Assembly: GCF_000236805.1 (NCBI RefSeq)
Contig: NZ_AGFX01000038.1
Span: 124,001-188,000, forward strand
Origin: Paenibacillus peoriae KCTC 3763
GTDB lineage: Bacteria; Bacillota; Bacilli; Paenibacillales; Paenibacillaceae
Length of the DNA: 64,000 nt
Direction of reading: 5' to 3'
Positions 34,334-45,324 of this stretch are shown piece by piece. The position numbers and the translations under genes were made by a program. Numbering within the stretch: position 1 is the stretch's first letter; each line of letters begins with the position of its first letter. Under the pieces are notes generated by a model. It was not told the origin of the DNA and did not search any database. It worked only from the letters and a program-made list of their open reading frames with translations.

Positions 34334-35707
34334 TCATTCTGATCTTCTTGCAACTAAATCTTGTTGAATGGAAGCTTCATTCTTTTCGAATTTTTTATAA
34401 AAAAACATAGGAATGATCCCGACTAGGAAGATGATAAACGGCAGCCAGATAAAGCTAAACTGAATTCCGGACAACGCAGTGGGCGTTTGAACCTTCCCGG
34501 CGATATAGCCTGTGCTGCCCATCACCCATGCAGGCAATAATCCACCGATCCCGCTGCCCGCTTTAATACAAAATGCGCTTCCGATAGAGGTTAGGAACCC
34601 ACTTGCCCGAATTCCATTTTTCCATTCCCCATAATCCACTGTATCTGACAGCATCGCAAATGGCATCGAACACGCAAAGCCTGAACCTAACGCACCAATA
34701 ATCCAACCGGCAATAATGAGGGTTAAGTCGGCACTTCCCATTAAAATCACAACCTGCCCCAGTGCAGCCAATATCAATCCGATAATCATGATCGAATTTT
34801 TACTTAATTTTCTGGCGAATATCGGAATCAAAACCATTGAGATTAATTGTATAGAGGTTAGCCCGTTGATTAAAGGGACCAAATCCTTGCTGTCCAGATT
34901 GTATTGCAGATAAAAGATGAGCGTGGATGAACGAATGTTCAAGCCAATCCAATAGCACAAGTTAGCAGCTACGACGAGCATCCAGGGCCAGTTGCGTTTG
35001 ATGGCTGCAAAGCTCTTGGCAATCGGAATCGATTTGGTTTTAACTGCTGTATTTTCTCGCATATCGGCGAACGCTATTAAAAACATGATAACCGCCATAA
35101 TTCCGAATAAAATGAGCGTTAAAGAAAAGCCTTTTTGGTCATTCCCCTGTCCAAAGAAAGCGACCAGCGGCAGCGTAAACGTCGTGGCGATAAAGAAGCC
35201 CACGTTCCCCCCGACCATACGGAAGGAGTTCAGGACGACGCGCTCATTGGAGTTATTACTCAGGTTAGGGAGAATGGAGGTAATGGGCGTACTAATCCCC
35301 GTATACAAAATACCGGCTATGATATAAGTAATGGCAGCGTATACAATTTTCCCGGACTCACTCCAGTTGGGTGTCGTAAACGTAAGGACCATGAACACAG
35401 CAAACGGGATGGATAGCCATAGAAAATAAGGTCTGCTCTGTCCATATTTTGATTTGGTCCGGTCAATCAGGATGCCCCAGATCGGGGCATCAATGGCATC
35501 GATAAAACGAGTGATAAAAAGCAGCGTCCCGGCAATCCCAATAGAAAGACCGAATACATCCGTATAAAAATATAATAGATAGCTGGAAATGACACAGTAT
35601 AAAAGATTGCCCGCTGTATCCGTTAATGAATAGCTGATCTTACGATGAAAAGGAACGGTACTGGCTGCTTTTTCGGGTGGTTCCGTACTCACAATTCTCG
35701 TGCTCAT
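34334..35707 (-). CDS. GPH-family glycoside:cation symporter
   Basis: This MFS_2-type membrane transporter has 457 residues and 12 helices. The N-terminal signature is KISYSLTDTAGNLLYCVISSY, followed by FITRFIDAIDAPIWGILIDRTKSKYGQSRPYFLW, which carries the conserved Asp and the Arg/Lys loop. ATG 35707 is chosen over one 18 bases upstream because GGGGAGAG lies between them at proper spacing. It follows the GH127 gene by 27 bp in one operon, so it probably imports arabino-oligosaccharides that this enzyme splits. Confidence 0.9.
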   Translation of the reverse strand: MSTRIVSTEPPEKAASTVPFHRKISYSLTDTAGNLLYCVISSYLLYFYTDVFGLSIGIAGTLLFITRFIDAIDAPIWGILIDRTKSKYGQSRPYFLWLSIPFAVFMVLTFTTPNWSESGKIVYAAITYIIAGILYTGISTPITSILPNLSNNSNERVVLNSFRMVGGNVGFFIATTFTLPLVAFFGQGNDQKGFSLTLILFGIMAVIMFLIAFADMRENTAVKTKSIPIAKSFAAIKRNWPWMLVVAANLCYWIGLNIRSSTLIFYLQYNLDSKDLVPLINGLTSIQLISMVLIPIFARKLSKNSIMIIGLILAALGQVVILMGSADLTLIIAGWIIGALGSGFACSMPFAMLSDTVDYGEWKNGIRASGFLTSIGSAFCIKAGSGIGGLLPAWVMGSTGYIAGKVQTPTALSGIQFSFIWLPFIIFLVGIIPMFFYKKFEKNEASIQQDLVARRSE

Positions 35708-35734
35708 GATTTTTTCTCTCCCCATGCGAATGAA

Positions 35735-37678
35735 TTATGATTCATAAACCCATACACGCATTTCCCCTTTGGCCCGATTGCACCAAGCGTAGTAAGGAAT
35801 GGCGGTGATTTGCTGAGGAACAAGTTCAGGAGGCTCCGAGCTATATAACGCGGTTGATCCTTTCACCCGATACCCTTCTGTGGTCAGCTTTACCACTCCA
35901 CCCAGCAGGCTTTCGCTAAATTCTTCCGCAATCAGGCTATCCTTAGGCAATCGTAACCCTGCCAGATTGGCCCCATTATCGACTTCTTCCAGACAAAATA
36001 CGACGGGACCCCGTTGCAGAGCAATTTGCTGCTGGTTCATGGAAACTAGCGGATTGCTCCGAATGCGTTCAACCGGCATAGCCAGATGCAAGGAAACCAC
36101 ATCTCCGTCGTTCCAGCTACGCTGAATCTCAACATAACCTTTTGCCAGATGGTCTAATGAAATGGCTTCTCCATTTACCTTTACCTCTGCCTGTTTGCAC
36201 CAGCCCGGAATGCGCAGCGCCCATGTAAATGAAGTCGGCTCTGCTACATGAATGGAAAAGCTCAAATCCGCGTCCCATGGATAACGGTGAGTCTGTGTGA
36301 TTTCAACTTCCTGACCGGATAAATTCAGGTTCACCTTGCCTGCAATATACAGATGTGTATACAACGTATCCGCGGTTTGGGTGTATATATTGTCTTCGAC
36401 CGATGCGATCATGCGGGCCAGGTTGGGCGGACAGCACGCGCAGAAGAACCATTTTTGCCGCTCTGTTTTTACGTGCTCCTGATCCTTTCTGGATTTCTGA
36501 TGCGGATTGACTTCCAGCGGATTCACGTAAAAAAACCGTTGGCCATCCAGATCCATCCCGCTAATCGTTCCGTTGTATAATGCACGTTCCAGCACATCGG
36601 CATATTTCCGGTCTGGCGATAAGCGCAGCATACGATTGGCCCAGAAGGCCAGCCCTACCGAGGCGCAGGTCTCGCAGTACATGCTGTCATTGGGGAGATC
36701 ATGCTGGCAGGTGAATGCTTCCCCGTTGACGGCAGATCCGATCCCGGCAGTGATGTACATTTTGTGGTTCGTTACATCCTCCCACAGCGTTTCACAGGTC
36801 TGTAACAGAGAAGCATCTCCCGTTTTCGCGGCCAGATCCGCCATCGCAATATATAGATACATCGCTCTGACCGCATGGCCGACAGCCTCTTTTTGCTCAC
36901 GCACAGGCTGGTGTGCCTGCTGGTATTCGAAGCCCAAGCCAAAATTAACATTGTTATCATCATTCCAGGTAGGCTCCGTCTGAAGGTGCTTTCTGTTGCC
37001 TTGCTCCTCCACAAAATAAATCGGATGCTGCCCCCGCTGCCCGATAAAATATTGCGCCAATTTGAGATATTGATCCTTTGCAGTTACGTCGTATAATTTG
37101 ATTAAGGCCAGTTCAATTTCTTCATGTCCCGGGTAGCCCTTCCGTTTCCCTTCTTCCGTACCAAAGATTTGCTGAATCAGATCTACGTATTTCTCCATAA
37201 TGTGAAGAAACTTCGTTTTGCCCGTCGTTTCATAATAGGCAACAGCCGCCTCTATAAAATGTCCTGCACAGTATAGCTCATGATTATCTCTTAAATTTGT
37301 CCAGCGATTATCGGGTTCCTTCAGCAGATAGTACGTATTTAAATACCCGTCCTCAGCTTGAGCTCTTCCCAACAGTGCAATTACTTCATCTGCCCGTTCC
37401 TCAAGCGCAGGATTCGGATGATCCCTTAAGCTAAATGCGACTGTTTCCAGCCACTTGGCAATATCACTATCCTGGAAAACGGTTCCATAATACTCCCCAC
37501 TGGATTCCCCAGCCGCAATTTTAAAATTTTCAATCGCATGACTGGGTTCTGTATCTGGTAATTCATCATTTAATGCTTTCCACTGATAAGGAATAACTTC
37601 TTCCGCTACAACTTGCTTATACTTCTTCCAAAATAAATCATCAACGCTGACATGCTTCACTGGCTTTGTCATTTTCAT
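35735..37678 (-). CDS. GH127 beta-L-arabinofuranosidase
   Basis: The enzyme has 647 residues and full-length likeness to HypBA1. It removes beta-1,2-linked L-arabinofuranose. Visible are FWKKYKQVVAEEVIPYQWKAL at the start, the (alpha/alpha)6 barrel, ETCASVGLAFWANRMLRL (zinc Glu and Cys) and CACCPPNLARM, whose Cys pair supplies zinc ligand and nucleophile. No signal peptide is seen, so it works on imported oligosaccharides. Start ATG 37678 follows GGAAGGG at some distance; a second ATG lies two codons on. It heads the two-gene operon with the symporter, and an AraC regulator is divergent. Confidence 0.92.
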   Translation of the reverse strand: MKMTKPVKHVSVDDLFWKKYKQVVAEEVIPYQWKALNDELPDTEPSHAIENFKIAAGESSGEYYGTVFQDSDIAKWLETVAFSLRDHPNPALEERADEVIALLGRAQAEDGYLNTYYLLKEPDNRWTNLRDNHELYCAGHFIEAAVAYYETTGKTKFLHIMEKYVDLIQQIFGTEEGKRKGYPGHEEIELALIKLYDVTAKDQYLKLAQYFIGQRGQHPIYFVEEQGNRKHLQTEPTWNDDNNVNFGLGFEYQQAHQPVREQKEAVGHAVRAMYLYIAMADLAAKTGDASLLQTCETLWEDVTNHKMYITAGIGSAVNGEAFTCQHDLPNDSMYCETCASVGLAFWANRMLRLSPDRKYADVLERALYNGTISGMDLDGQRFFYVNPLEVNPHQKSRKDQEHVKTERQKWFFCACCPPNLARMIASVEDNIYTQTADTLYTHLYIAGKVNLNLSGQEVEITQTHRYPWDADLSFSIHVAEPTSFTWALRIPGWCKQAEVKVNGEAISLDHLAKGYVEIQRSWNDGDVVSLHLAMPVERIRSNPLVSMNQQQIALQRGPVVFCLEEVDNGANLAGLRLPKDSLIAEEFSESLLGGVVKLTTEGYRVKGSTALYSSEPPELVPQQITAIPYYAWCNRAKGEMRVWVYES

Positions 37679-37701
37679 TGGATAAACATCCCTTCCTAAA
37701 A

Positions 37702-37715
37702 ATAGAACGCTTTCA
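37702..37715 (-). promoter_or_regulatory. Candidate cre site of the GH127 operon
   Basis: On the minus strand TGAAAGCGTTCTAT matches TGWAARCGYTWNCW at 12 of 14 positions, 24-37 bases before the GH127 start. That is a likely roadblock position for CcpA. Confidence 0.4.
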
Positions 37716-37871
37716 TTTTTGGAAAAATAAAGCTAAAGTAATAATAATACCGACCAGACTAGCCTAGGCTTCCCTTGCTACAGTCCTTATTTTATCAACC
37801 TGAATTTATAAAAAAAATCGCGATCTTTAACTAAAAGTTATACGATTTCACACACAAAGGAGCTGACTTCC

Positions 37872-40245
<2,374 letters not shown>

Positions 40246-40405
40246 TGCTCTGTCAGGGAAATTAGCTCAACATCCTGACTCTGACCAGATGGAATCACCA
40301 AGGCGAGTGACAAATACAACTTATGTTCCTAATGCCGCTATCTCCTAACCGTCTCATGGTGCCACTCCGATTTGTTTCCGAAGTTATAGGTGCCACTGTA
40401 GGTGG

Positions 40406-40432
40406 AAGACGCCCTGAGGGGTGTCTTTTTTG
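40406..40432 (+). terminator. Terminator downstream of the phytase gene
   Basis: AGACGCCC pairs with GGGTGTCT (one G-T pair) around a short loop and is followed by six T. It lies 160 bp after the stop. In the gap before it GGTGCCACT occurs twice, at about 40360 and 40389. Confidence 0.7.
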
Positions 40433-40473
40433 TGTTGTTTCCTTTTCAAACATGATAAACTATACATAGTCAT

Positions 40474-40503
40474 AAAGTTATAACTGTTATAAGGTATAAC
40501 TTT
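40474..40503 (+). promoter_or_regulatory. Palindromic operator of the toxin-antitoxin operon
   Basis: AAAGTTATA (40474-40482) and TATAACTTT (40495-40503) form a perfect 9-bp inverted repeat, with a related TTATAA in the centre. It lies 38 bp before the antitoxin start and is the expected place for autoregulation by the MazE/AbrB-fold antitoxin. Confidence 0.6.
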
Positions 40504-40540
40504 TTAGTATGCGATCATAATATGAAAGGGGAACATTTAA

Positions 40541-40834
40541 ATGAATGGGGCGTTCAAATTGAATCAGGGAAAATCGTTATCGAAACGTTACTCCCGCAAG
40601 ATAGGTCGTATGGGAAATAGCCTTGGTGTAAGTCTGCCAAAAAGCCTTGCCGAGAAAATGAATATTGTACAAGGTGATGAGATTGAATTCGTTGAAAATG
40701 GCGAGGGCGAAGTTTTAATGAGGAAAGTTCGTCATTTAGAGATGCCTGAAAATATCCGTCCTGAGGTGCTGGAAGCATTTTATGATGTATTTGAAGAGGA
40801 CAAAGCAATATTTGATGATTTAAAGGATCGCTAA
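40541..40834 (+). CDS. AbrB/MazE-fold antitoxin
   Basis: This 97-residue DNA-binding antitoxin carries a SpoVT/AbrB swapped-hairpin domain at about 17-60 (RKIGRMGNSLGVSLPKSLAEKM, GDEIEFVENGEG) and an acidic C-terminal tail (EVLEAFYDVFEEDKAIFDDL) that would wrap the toxin. The ATG follows GGGG at moderate spacing. The toxin gene starts one base after its stop, which is typical for coupled toxin-antitoxin pairs. It probably represses its own promoter through the palindrome upstream. Confidence 0.85.
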   Translation: MNGAFKLNQGKSLSKRYSRKIGRMGNSLGVSLPKSLAEKMNIVQGDEIEFVENGEGEVLMRKVRHLEMPENIRPEVLEAFYDVFEEDKAIFDDLKDR

Positions 40835-40835
40835 T

Positions 40836-41231
40836 ATGACAAAATTTTTGACTAAAGAAGAAGTCGTCGCAGGCCACTATTATATGATGAAGAGAATGGA
40901 AGACGCGGATCAGGCGGGAATCAAAGATCATGCCTTGCTTGAATCTGCTGTACATAGACCTATGCAGAGTTTGTTTGGTGAAGATGCGTATCCGTCATTG
41001 TTTGACAAGGCGGCGGCCTTATTAGAATCTTTGGTTAAGAACCGTTGTTTCCATAATGGAAACAAACGGACCGCTTATCTTGCGGTTAAGTCTTTTCTGA
41101 TGCTGAATGGATATCATTTGAAGATAGAGCGTTCATATGCCGTTGGGTTTATTGTAGATATTGCAAATAATAAGTATTCTCTCGAACAGATTGTGAGTAT
41201 TCTTCGCGAGAAATCTATACAAAAACAATAA
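40836..41231 (+). CDS. Doc-type (Fic fold) toxin with altered active site
   Basis: This 131-residue protein is of the death-on-curing family. Doc proteins stop translation by phosphorylating EF-Tu through the motif HxFxx(A/G)NKR. Here the motif reads RCFHNGNKR at residues 70-78: the catalytic His is Arg70 (codon CGT, one transition from CAT), while the Asn-Lys-Arg part is kept. The rest of the fold (LFDKAAALLESLVKN before it and TAYLAVKSFLMLNGYHL after it) looks intact. It follows the antitoxin by one base. The toxin is likely catalytically inactive, or has a changed activity. Confidence 0.85.
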   Translation: MTKFLTKEEVVAGHYYMMKRMEDADQAGIKDHALLESAVHRPMQSLFGEDAYPSLFDKAAALLESLVKNRCFHNGNKRTAYLAVKSFLMLNGYHLKIERSYAVGFIVDIANNKYSLEQIVSILREKSIQKQ

Positions 41232-41304
41232 GCAAGGACGATTCATGAAGTACCTTCACTGGAAGTGCCTGTTGCGCTTCAGACCAGTAGCTATATTAGA
41301 CAAT

Positions 41305-41347
41305 AAAAGAGCGCGATGCCGATTGAATTCGGAAGTCGCGCTCTTTT
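41305..41347. terminator. Bidirectional terminator
   Basis: Perfect 12-bp stem AAAAGAGCGCGA / TCGCGCTCTTTT between the convergent toxin and GH51-type genes, with T-runs on both strands. Confidence 0.85.
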
Positions 41348-41384
41348 ATTTTACGGATTGTAATATTTTAACCTTTTTTGCTTC

Positions 41385-44300
41385 CTATGCTTTAAGATCC
41401 AGCACCAGCACATTCACCGAGTTAGCTGGCAAGTGCAAAAGGATCGCGTTATTGTCGAGCGAAATCTGCTGCTCGGTAGGTACAACCTTCTCGTCATTCT
41501 TTTTATTCACGTTCGGCACATGAACAAGCGAGGAATCGCCGGTTAGCGTAATCAGCTTGGCGGTGGACTCCACATTCAATTCCTGAAGATTCAACTGTGT
41601 TGCCTTATCCACGTTGTCGGCGTTCACAAGCTTCACATATACATGCTCAGCATCTTTGGTCACCGAGTTGAACACGTCACTGTTGTAGGCCTCCAGCTTG
41701 TAATCCAGCACTTTGCTGGTTGTCTCTCCGTCGGTGTAAGAGCAGATCAGGCTATTGCCCGTTTCACCGCCGTAGTTCACTGTGATGGTGTAATCCGTGT
41801 GGTCAGCAAGCTCTTCATAGCTGGCCGCTCTCAGGTTGCCTGCCGCTGTACTGGAAGAGTAGTCACCCAAGGTATAGCCTTCTACACCTTGCTTGTAAAC
41901 CTTCACGCCGGTAGCCTTACCGCCATAACCGATCGCGTATTCGACTACGCTCTTTTTCTCGGCGGAAATATCGGTGAGGCCTGCACCCACATAAAAACCG
42001 TCCGTGCCGGAAAGACGGGTAGCAACCACTTCCACCCTGTAATTCGTCCAGTAGTCGTTCAAGATGTACAAGCCGTTCAGACCGCTATCTTGAGCCTTGA
42101 GAACAAACCCTCTACCTGCTTCCACCGTATATCCTGTGGAACCTGGAATTACCCGCCAAGCTGGATTCAGCTCTTGGGTAAAGTCTTGATCCAGCAGCAC
42201 GCTGCCGTCCTTGTTGGAGGTAACGGTCACTCGCTTAATCACAACCTCGGCGTTGCCTGTCGCAATCTCAATTCCCCCATGGGGAACAAGGTCTATCGGC
42301 TTGCCGTTTTTGTAGGTAGAGAAAGAGGTAGCCAATCCTTTATTGCCCAAATATTTAGCATACATTTGCTGCACATAGTAGTTCGGCGTAAACCATACGG
42401 TTTCGTCATCGAACCAAATGCAATCCGGGGTCCACCTGTAGGTTCCGTCTGTCAGCACTTTGTTGAACAGCGGTGCATAGGCAGCCAACCGAACGACATC
42501 GGCATTATTTTCGAAGCCCGTCATCACCGCTGCTTCGGCTACTGCACCTGCCAATGTATTTTTATCCGTTGAGGCATATTCACCCACAAAAACCTTCGAA
42601 GTCTCCTTCCAATTGATACTACCATCCGCGTTATAAGCTCTGTAGTAGTAATTATAGCGGTCCGCATTATTCAACAAATACTCGTTAGAACGGTAGTAGT
42701 GCTCATCCGCAATGGTGTCCATGTAGTCCTTTTGCTTCTCATACCAGGTCACGATTTCTTCCGTCACCTGATTGCCATCTGCAAAGGCGACCTTGGCCGA
42801 ACCTGTGATATTGCCACTCAGGAACTTCCAGCCCTGCTGATATGCATCATCATCCGCTTGAGCGCCAACCGTGGAGATGATATGCAACTCATAGCCCGGG
42901 TAGTTTTTCTCCATATACTCATCAATGGACGTCTTGAACACTTCAAAGTTGGCAAAAAACTCTGTGCCCCAGTTTTCGTTCCCCACGCCCAGATAACGCA
43001 GATCGAATGGAGCTGCATGACCCATTTTTTTACGCATGGCGGCCCATTCATTATGCTCAAAGTCCACACTAATCGCAAAGTCGATCAAATCTGTAAAGTT
43101 CTTGATATAGTATTCTCTTAATGCGCCTCCTGCCGGATGAGCGTAATCGGAACGGGCTTGACAGAGCACACCGCAGGCCATAACCGGAAGCGGAGCTGCA
43201 TTCAGGTCTTCTGCCAGTTGGAAATACTCCATATAACCAAGGCCCATGGTCATCATGTAGCCCCATACATTAAAGTTCTCCTTGCGCAGCTCGATATCGC
43301 CAATGGATTCCTTCCAGTCATATACGTTTTCCCATATAAACGAACCCTCGGAGATACAACCGCCCGGAAAACGCAAAAACTTCGGATGCATGTCGACCAG
43401 CGCGTTCACCAAATCTTTTCTCAGACGGTAGTTGGGATTACCTTGAAAATTGGCATGTGCGGATGGAGATCGCTCTTCCTCTCCTGCACCCCACACATCC
43501 TGTGGAAATAAGGAAACCATATCAATGGAAATATCCCCTGCAAACGTAAGCGCCAGTTGCCCCAAAGCCGTAGCTGAGCCTGTCAGTACAAGCTTGGAAT
43601 CGATGCCGTACTTCTTCCACGTGTTGCCGCCCTCCACCTGTACGGTTACCGAATCACTAATGGGCTGTTCATTCGAGTCTTGCAGCCGCAGTGTAATGGT
43701 GCCCGCCGAATCGGCCTTCGCCCAGATGGTAAAATCATATTTGGCTCCCTCTTCGATGGACATGGCACAATGCTGATTGGAATCGGCAAAGCCTTTGTTC
43801 CGAATGGTCGCTCCATCCGCTACCGTCACATAATAAGCGTTCACATCTTTGTCCTCTACTCCCAAAAACTCATTTAAGCCGCCGCTATGCCGGGGAGCCA
43901 TCTTATCCGTATCACCGGACCAGGCAAACAGTGGATTACGGTTCCGTCCAGTAGAGCAGCCGCATTCGCCGGAAGCATGGGAATACGTATCGAACTCGAA
44001 GGATTCAAAGGAACGATTTTGAACAAGCTCCGCATAAATCCCACCATCTGCCGCGTTATTGATATCTTCGTAGAACAGGCCGTACATCACTTCGCTGATA
44101 TCCAGCACTTCCCTGTCCCCATGAATGTTCAACGTATACGGAGGCAGATGCTCCGGAAGAATAGACACCTCAAAGCTTTCCTCCATTTGGTTTGAGCCTC
44201 GCGTCAAAAAGGCCGTAACGGTCACTGCCTGCGCGGAGGTAATCGCCTGCACCTGGCCATTGTCGGAAAGTATATCAGGTTGGCTCGATTTCCAGGTCAC

Positions 44301-45125
44301 TTTTACCCGTCCGCCCATCAGGACCGTTGGCAAAGATAAGTCCTTGGTGACAATCGTCGTTGGGAAGGACAAATATTTGTCGCGGGCCAGCTTCACAACT
44401 TCTTCGTCTGTTAACGAATCACACATCACCTCAATGACTTCGTCTGCGGTCAAGCCTGCTTTATAAATCCGAAAGTCCGAAACGGAGCCAGCAAAGTCTA
44501 CATCCGCTGCGTGCTGGGAACGACCGATAAAGTTATTGCTGTAGTTGGACGGGTCTGCAAACGTCTCAAACCATTTACGCAGCTTGGCATAATTACCGCT
44601 GGACGTTTGGCTGATGGAGCCGTCCGCTGCCACCTCACCATTCACATATACCATCGGTCCTGCACTGCTTAATGTGCCGCCCTCCGTGCCGATGACGGAC
44701 ATGGCTACATGCATCCACTCATCTCTGACAAAGCCTCTTCCCGGGTCTACGGACAAATCTGCTTCGGCAAAAAGAGTCCCGCGCAGGTTCCGTGTCATGA
44801 ACATATAGGGTCCTGTATGGGATTGGCCAAAGTCAAACACACGTTCCCACATATCCGTGAATCGACCAAAATTGACCCAAGCTGTCACTGTGACACCAGT
44901 GTTATCGCTTACATCTTTAAATAAATCGGCAGGAAGCCGGATATAAGATGTACCGTTGGGACCTCCTTCAAGCTTCAAAGCCGTTCTTCCGCCAACATTG
45001 GAGATCGTGGGGGTTAATGCCCCGGAGGCAACCCCGTCATTGCCTTGACCTGAGCTATCCTTGCCGACATTCCCTGCATCATCAAACTTGTACCGCGCAA
45101 TGATTTGATTCTGAAATTTGGTCAT
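41385..45125 (-). CDS. Giant modular GH51-type alpha-L-arabinofuranosidase
   Basis: The product has 1246 residues. A LamG-type domain (about 8-230) and a small bacterial Ig-like domain (about 240-322; TWKSSQPDILSDNGQVQAI) precede the GH51 catalytic unit (about 330-960), with YGLFYEDINNAADGGIYAELV, acid/base Glu717 in GNENWG and nucleophile Glu849 in FVGEYAST. A second LamG-like domain (about 970-1150) is placed inside the C-terminal beta-sandwich, whose end (HVPNVNKKNDEKVVP, PANSVNVLVLDL) closes the protein. There is no signal peptide, though domains of this kind are usually secreted. The start behind AAAGGAG is solid. It likely removes alpha-L-arabinofuranose from arabinan or arabinoxylan. 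It has no operon partner. Confidence 0.9.
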   Translation of the reverse strand: MTKFQNQIIARYKFDDAGNVGKDSSGQGNDGVASGALTPTISNVGGRTALKLEGGPNGTSYIRLPADLFKDVSDNTGVTVTAWVNFGRFTDMWERVFDFGQSHTGPYMFMTRNLRGTLFAEADLSVDPGRGFVRDEWMHVAMSVIGTEGGTLSSAGPMVYVNGEVAADGSISQTSSGNYAKLRKWFETFADPSNYSNNFIGRSQHAADVDFAGSVSDFRIYKAGLTADEVIEVMCDSLTDEEVVKLARDKYLSFPTTIVTKDLSLPTVLMGGRVKVTWKSSQPDILSDNGQVQAITSAQAVTVTAFLTRGSNQMEESFEVSILPEHLPPYTLNIHGDREVLDISEVMYGLFYEDINNAADGGIYAELVQNRSFESFEFDTYSHASGECGCSTGRNRNPLFAWSGDTDKMAPRHSGGLNEFLGVEDKDVNAYYVTVADGATIRNKGFADSNQHCAMSIEEGAKYDFTIWAKADSAGTITLRLQDSNEQPISDSVTVQVEGGNTWKKYGIDSKLVLTGSATALGQLALTFAGDISIDMVSLFPQDVWGAGEEERSPSAHANFQGNPNYRLRKDLVNALVDMHPKFLRFPGGCISEGSFIWENVYDWKESIGDIELRKENFNVWGYMMTMGLGYMEYFQLAEDLNAAPLPVMACGVLCQARSDYAHPAGGALREYYIKNFTDLIDFAISVDFEHNEWAAMRKKMGHAAPFDLRYLGVGNENWGTEFFANFEVFKTSIDEYMEKNYPGYELHIISTVGAQADDDAYQQGWKFLSGNITGSAKVAFADGNQVTEEIVTWYEKQKDYMDTIADEHYYRSNEYLLNNADRYNYYYRAYNADGSINWKETSKVFVGEYASTDKNTLAGAVAEAAVMTGFENNADVVRLAAYAPLFNKVLTDGTYRWTPDCIWFDDETVWFTPNYYVQQMYAKYLGNKGLATSFSTYKNGKPIDLVPHGGIEIATGNAEVVIKRVTVTSNKDGSVLLDQDFTQELNPAWRVIPGSTGYTVEAGRGFVLKAQDSGLNGLYILNDYWTNYRVEVVATRLSGTDGFYVGAGLTDISAEKKSVVEYAIGYGGKATGVKVYKQGVEGYTLGDYSSSTAAGNLRAASYEELADHTDYTITVNYGGETGNSLICSYTDGETTSKVLDYKLEAYNSDVFNSVTKDAEHVYVKLVNADNVDKATQLNLQELNVESTAKLITLTGDSSLVHVPNVNKKNDEKVVPTEQQISLDNNAILLHLPANSVNVLVLDLKA

Positions 45126-45290
45126 CTTCGCTGCTCCTTTACATCAATTTCATAAATTTTATTAATGTAATGACTAATTAATTAATATAAACACATACTA
45201 TATAGCTATAGTACCTTATCCTGCACACCTTTTTCAATCCACGGTTAGTTGAAAATGAACATGAAGCTCCAATATGCAGTCGGATGTGAC

Positions 45291-45316
45291 AAAAAAACCG
45301 CTCAGTGAGCGGTTTT
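45291..45316 (-). terminator. Terminator of the phosphoesterase operon
   Basis: AAAACCGCTCA/TGAGCGGTTTT stem with seven T on the minus strand, just after the metallophosphoesterase stop. Confidence 0.85.
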
Positions 45317-45324
45317 CAGATGGA

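Noticed and set aside
41643-42572. 309-codon plus-strand frame
   Set aside because: Antisense of the GH51-type gene in GC-skewed codons; no ribosome site and no protein-like domains.
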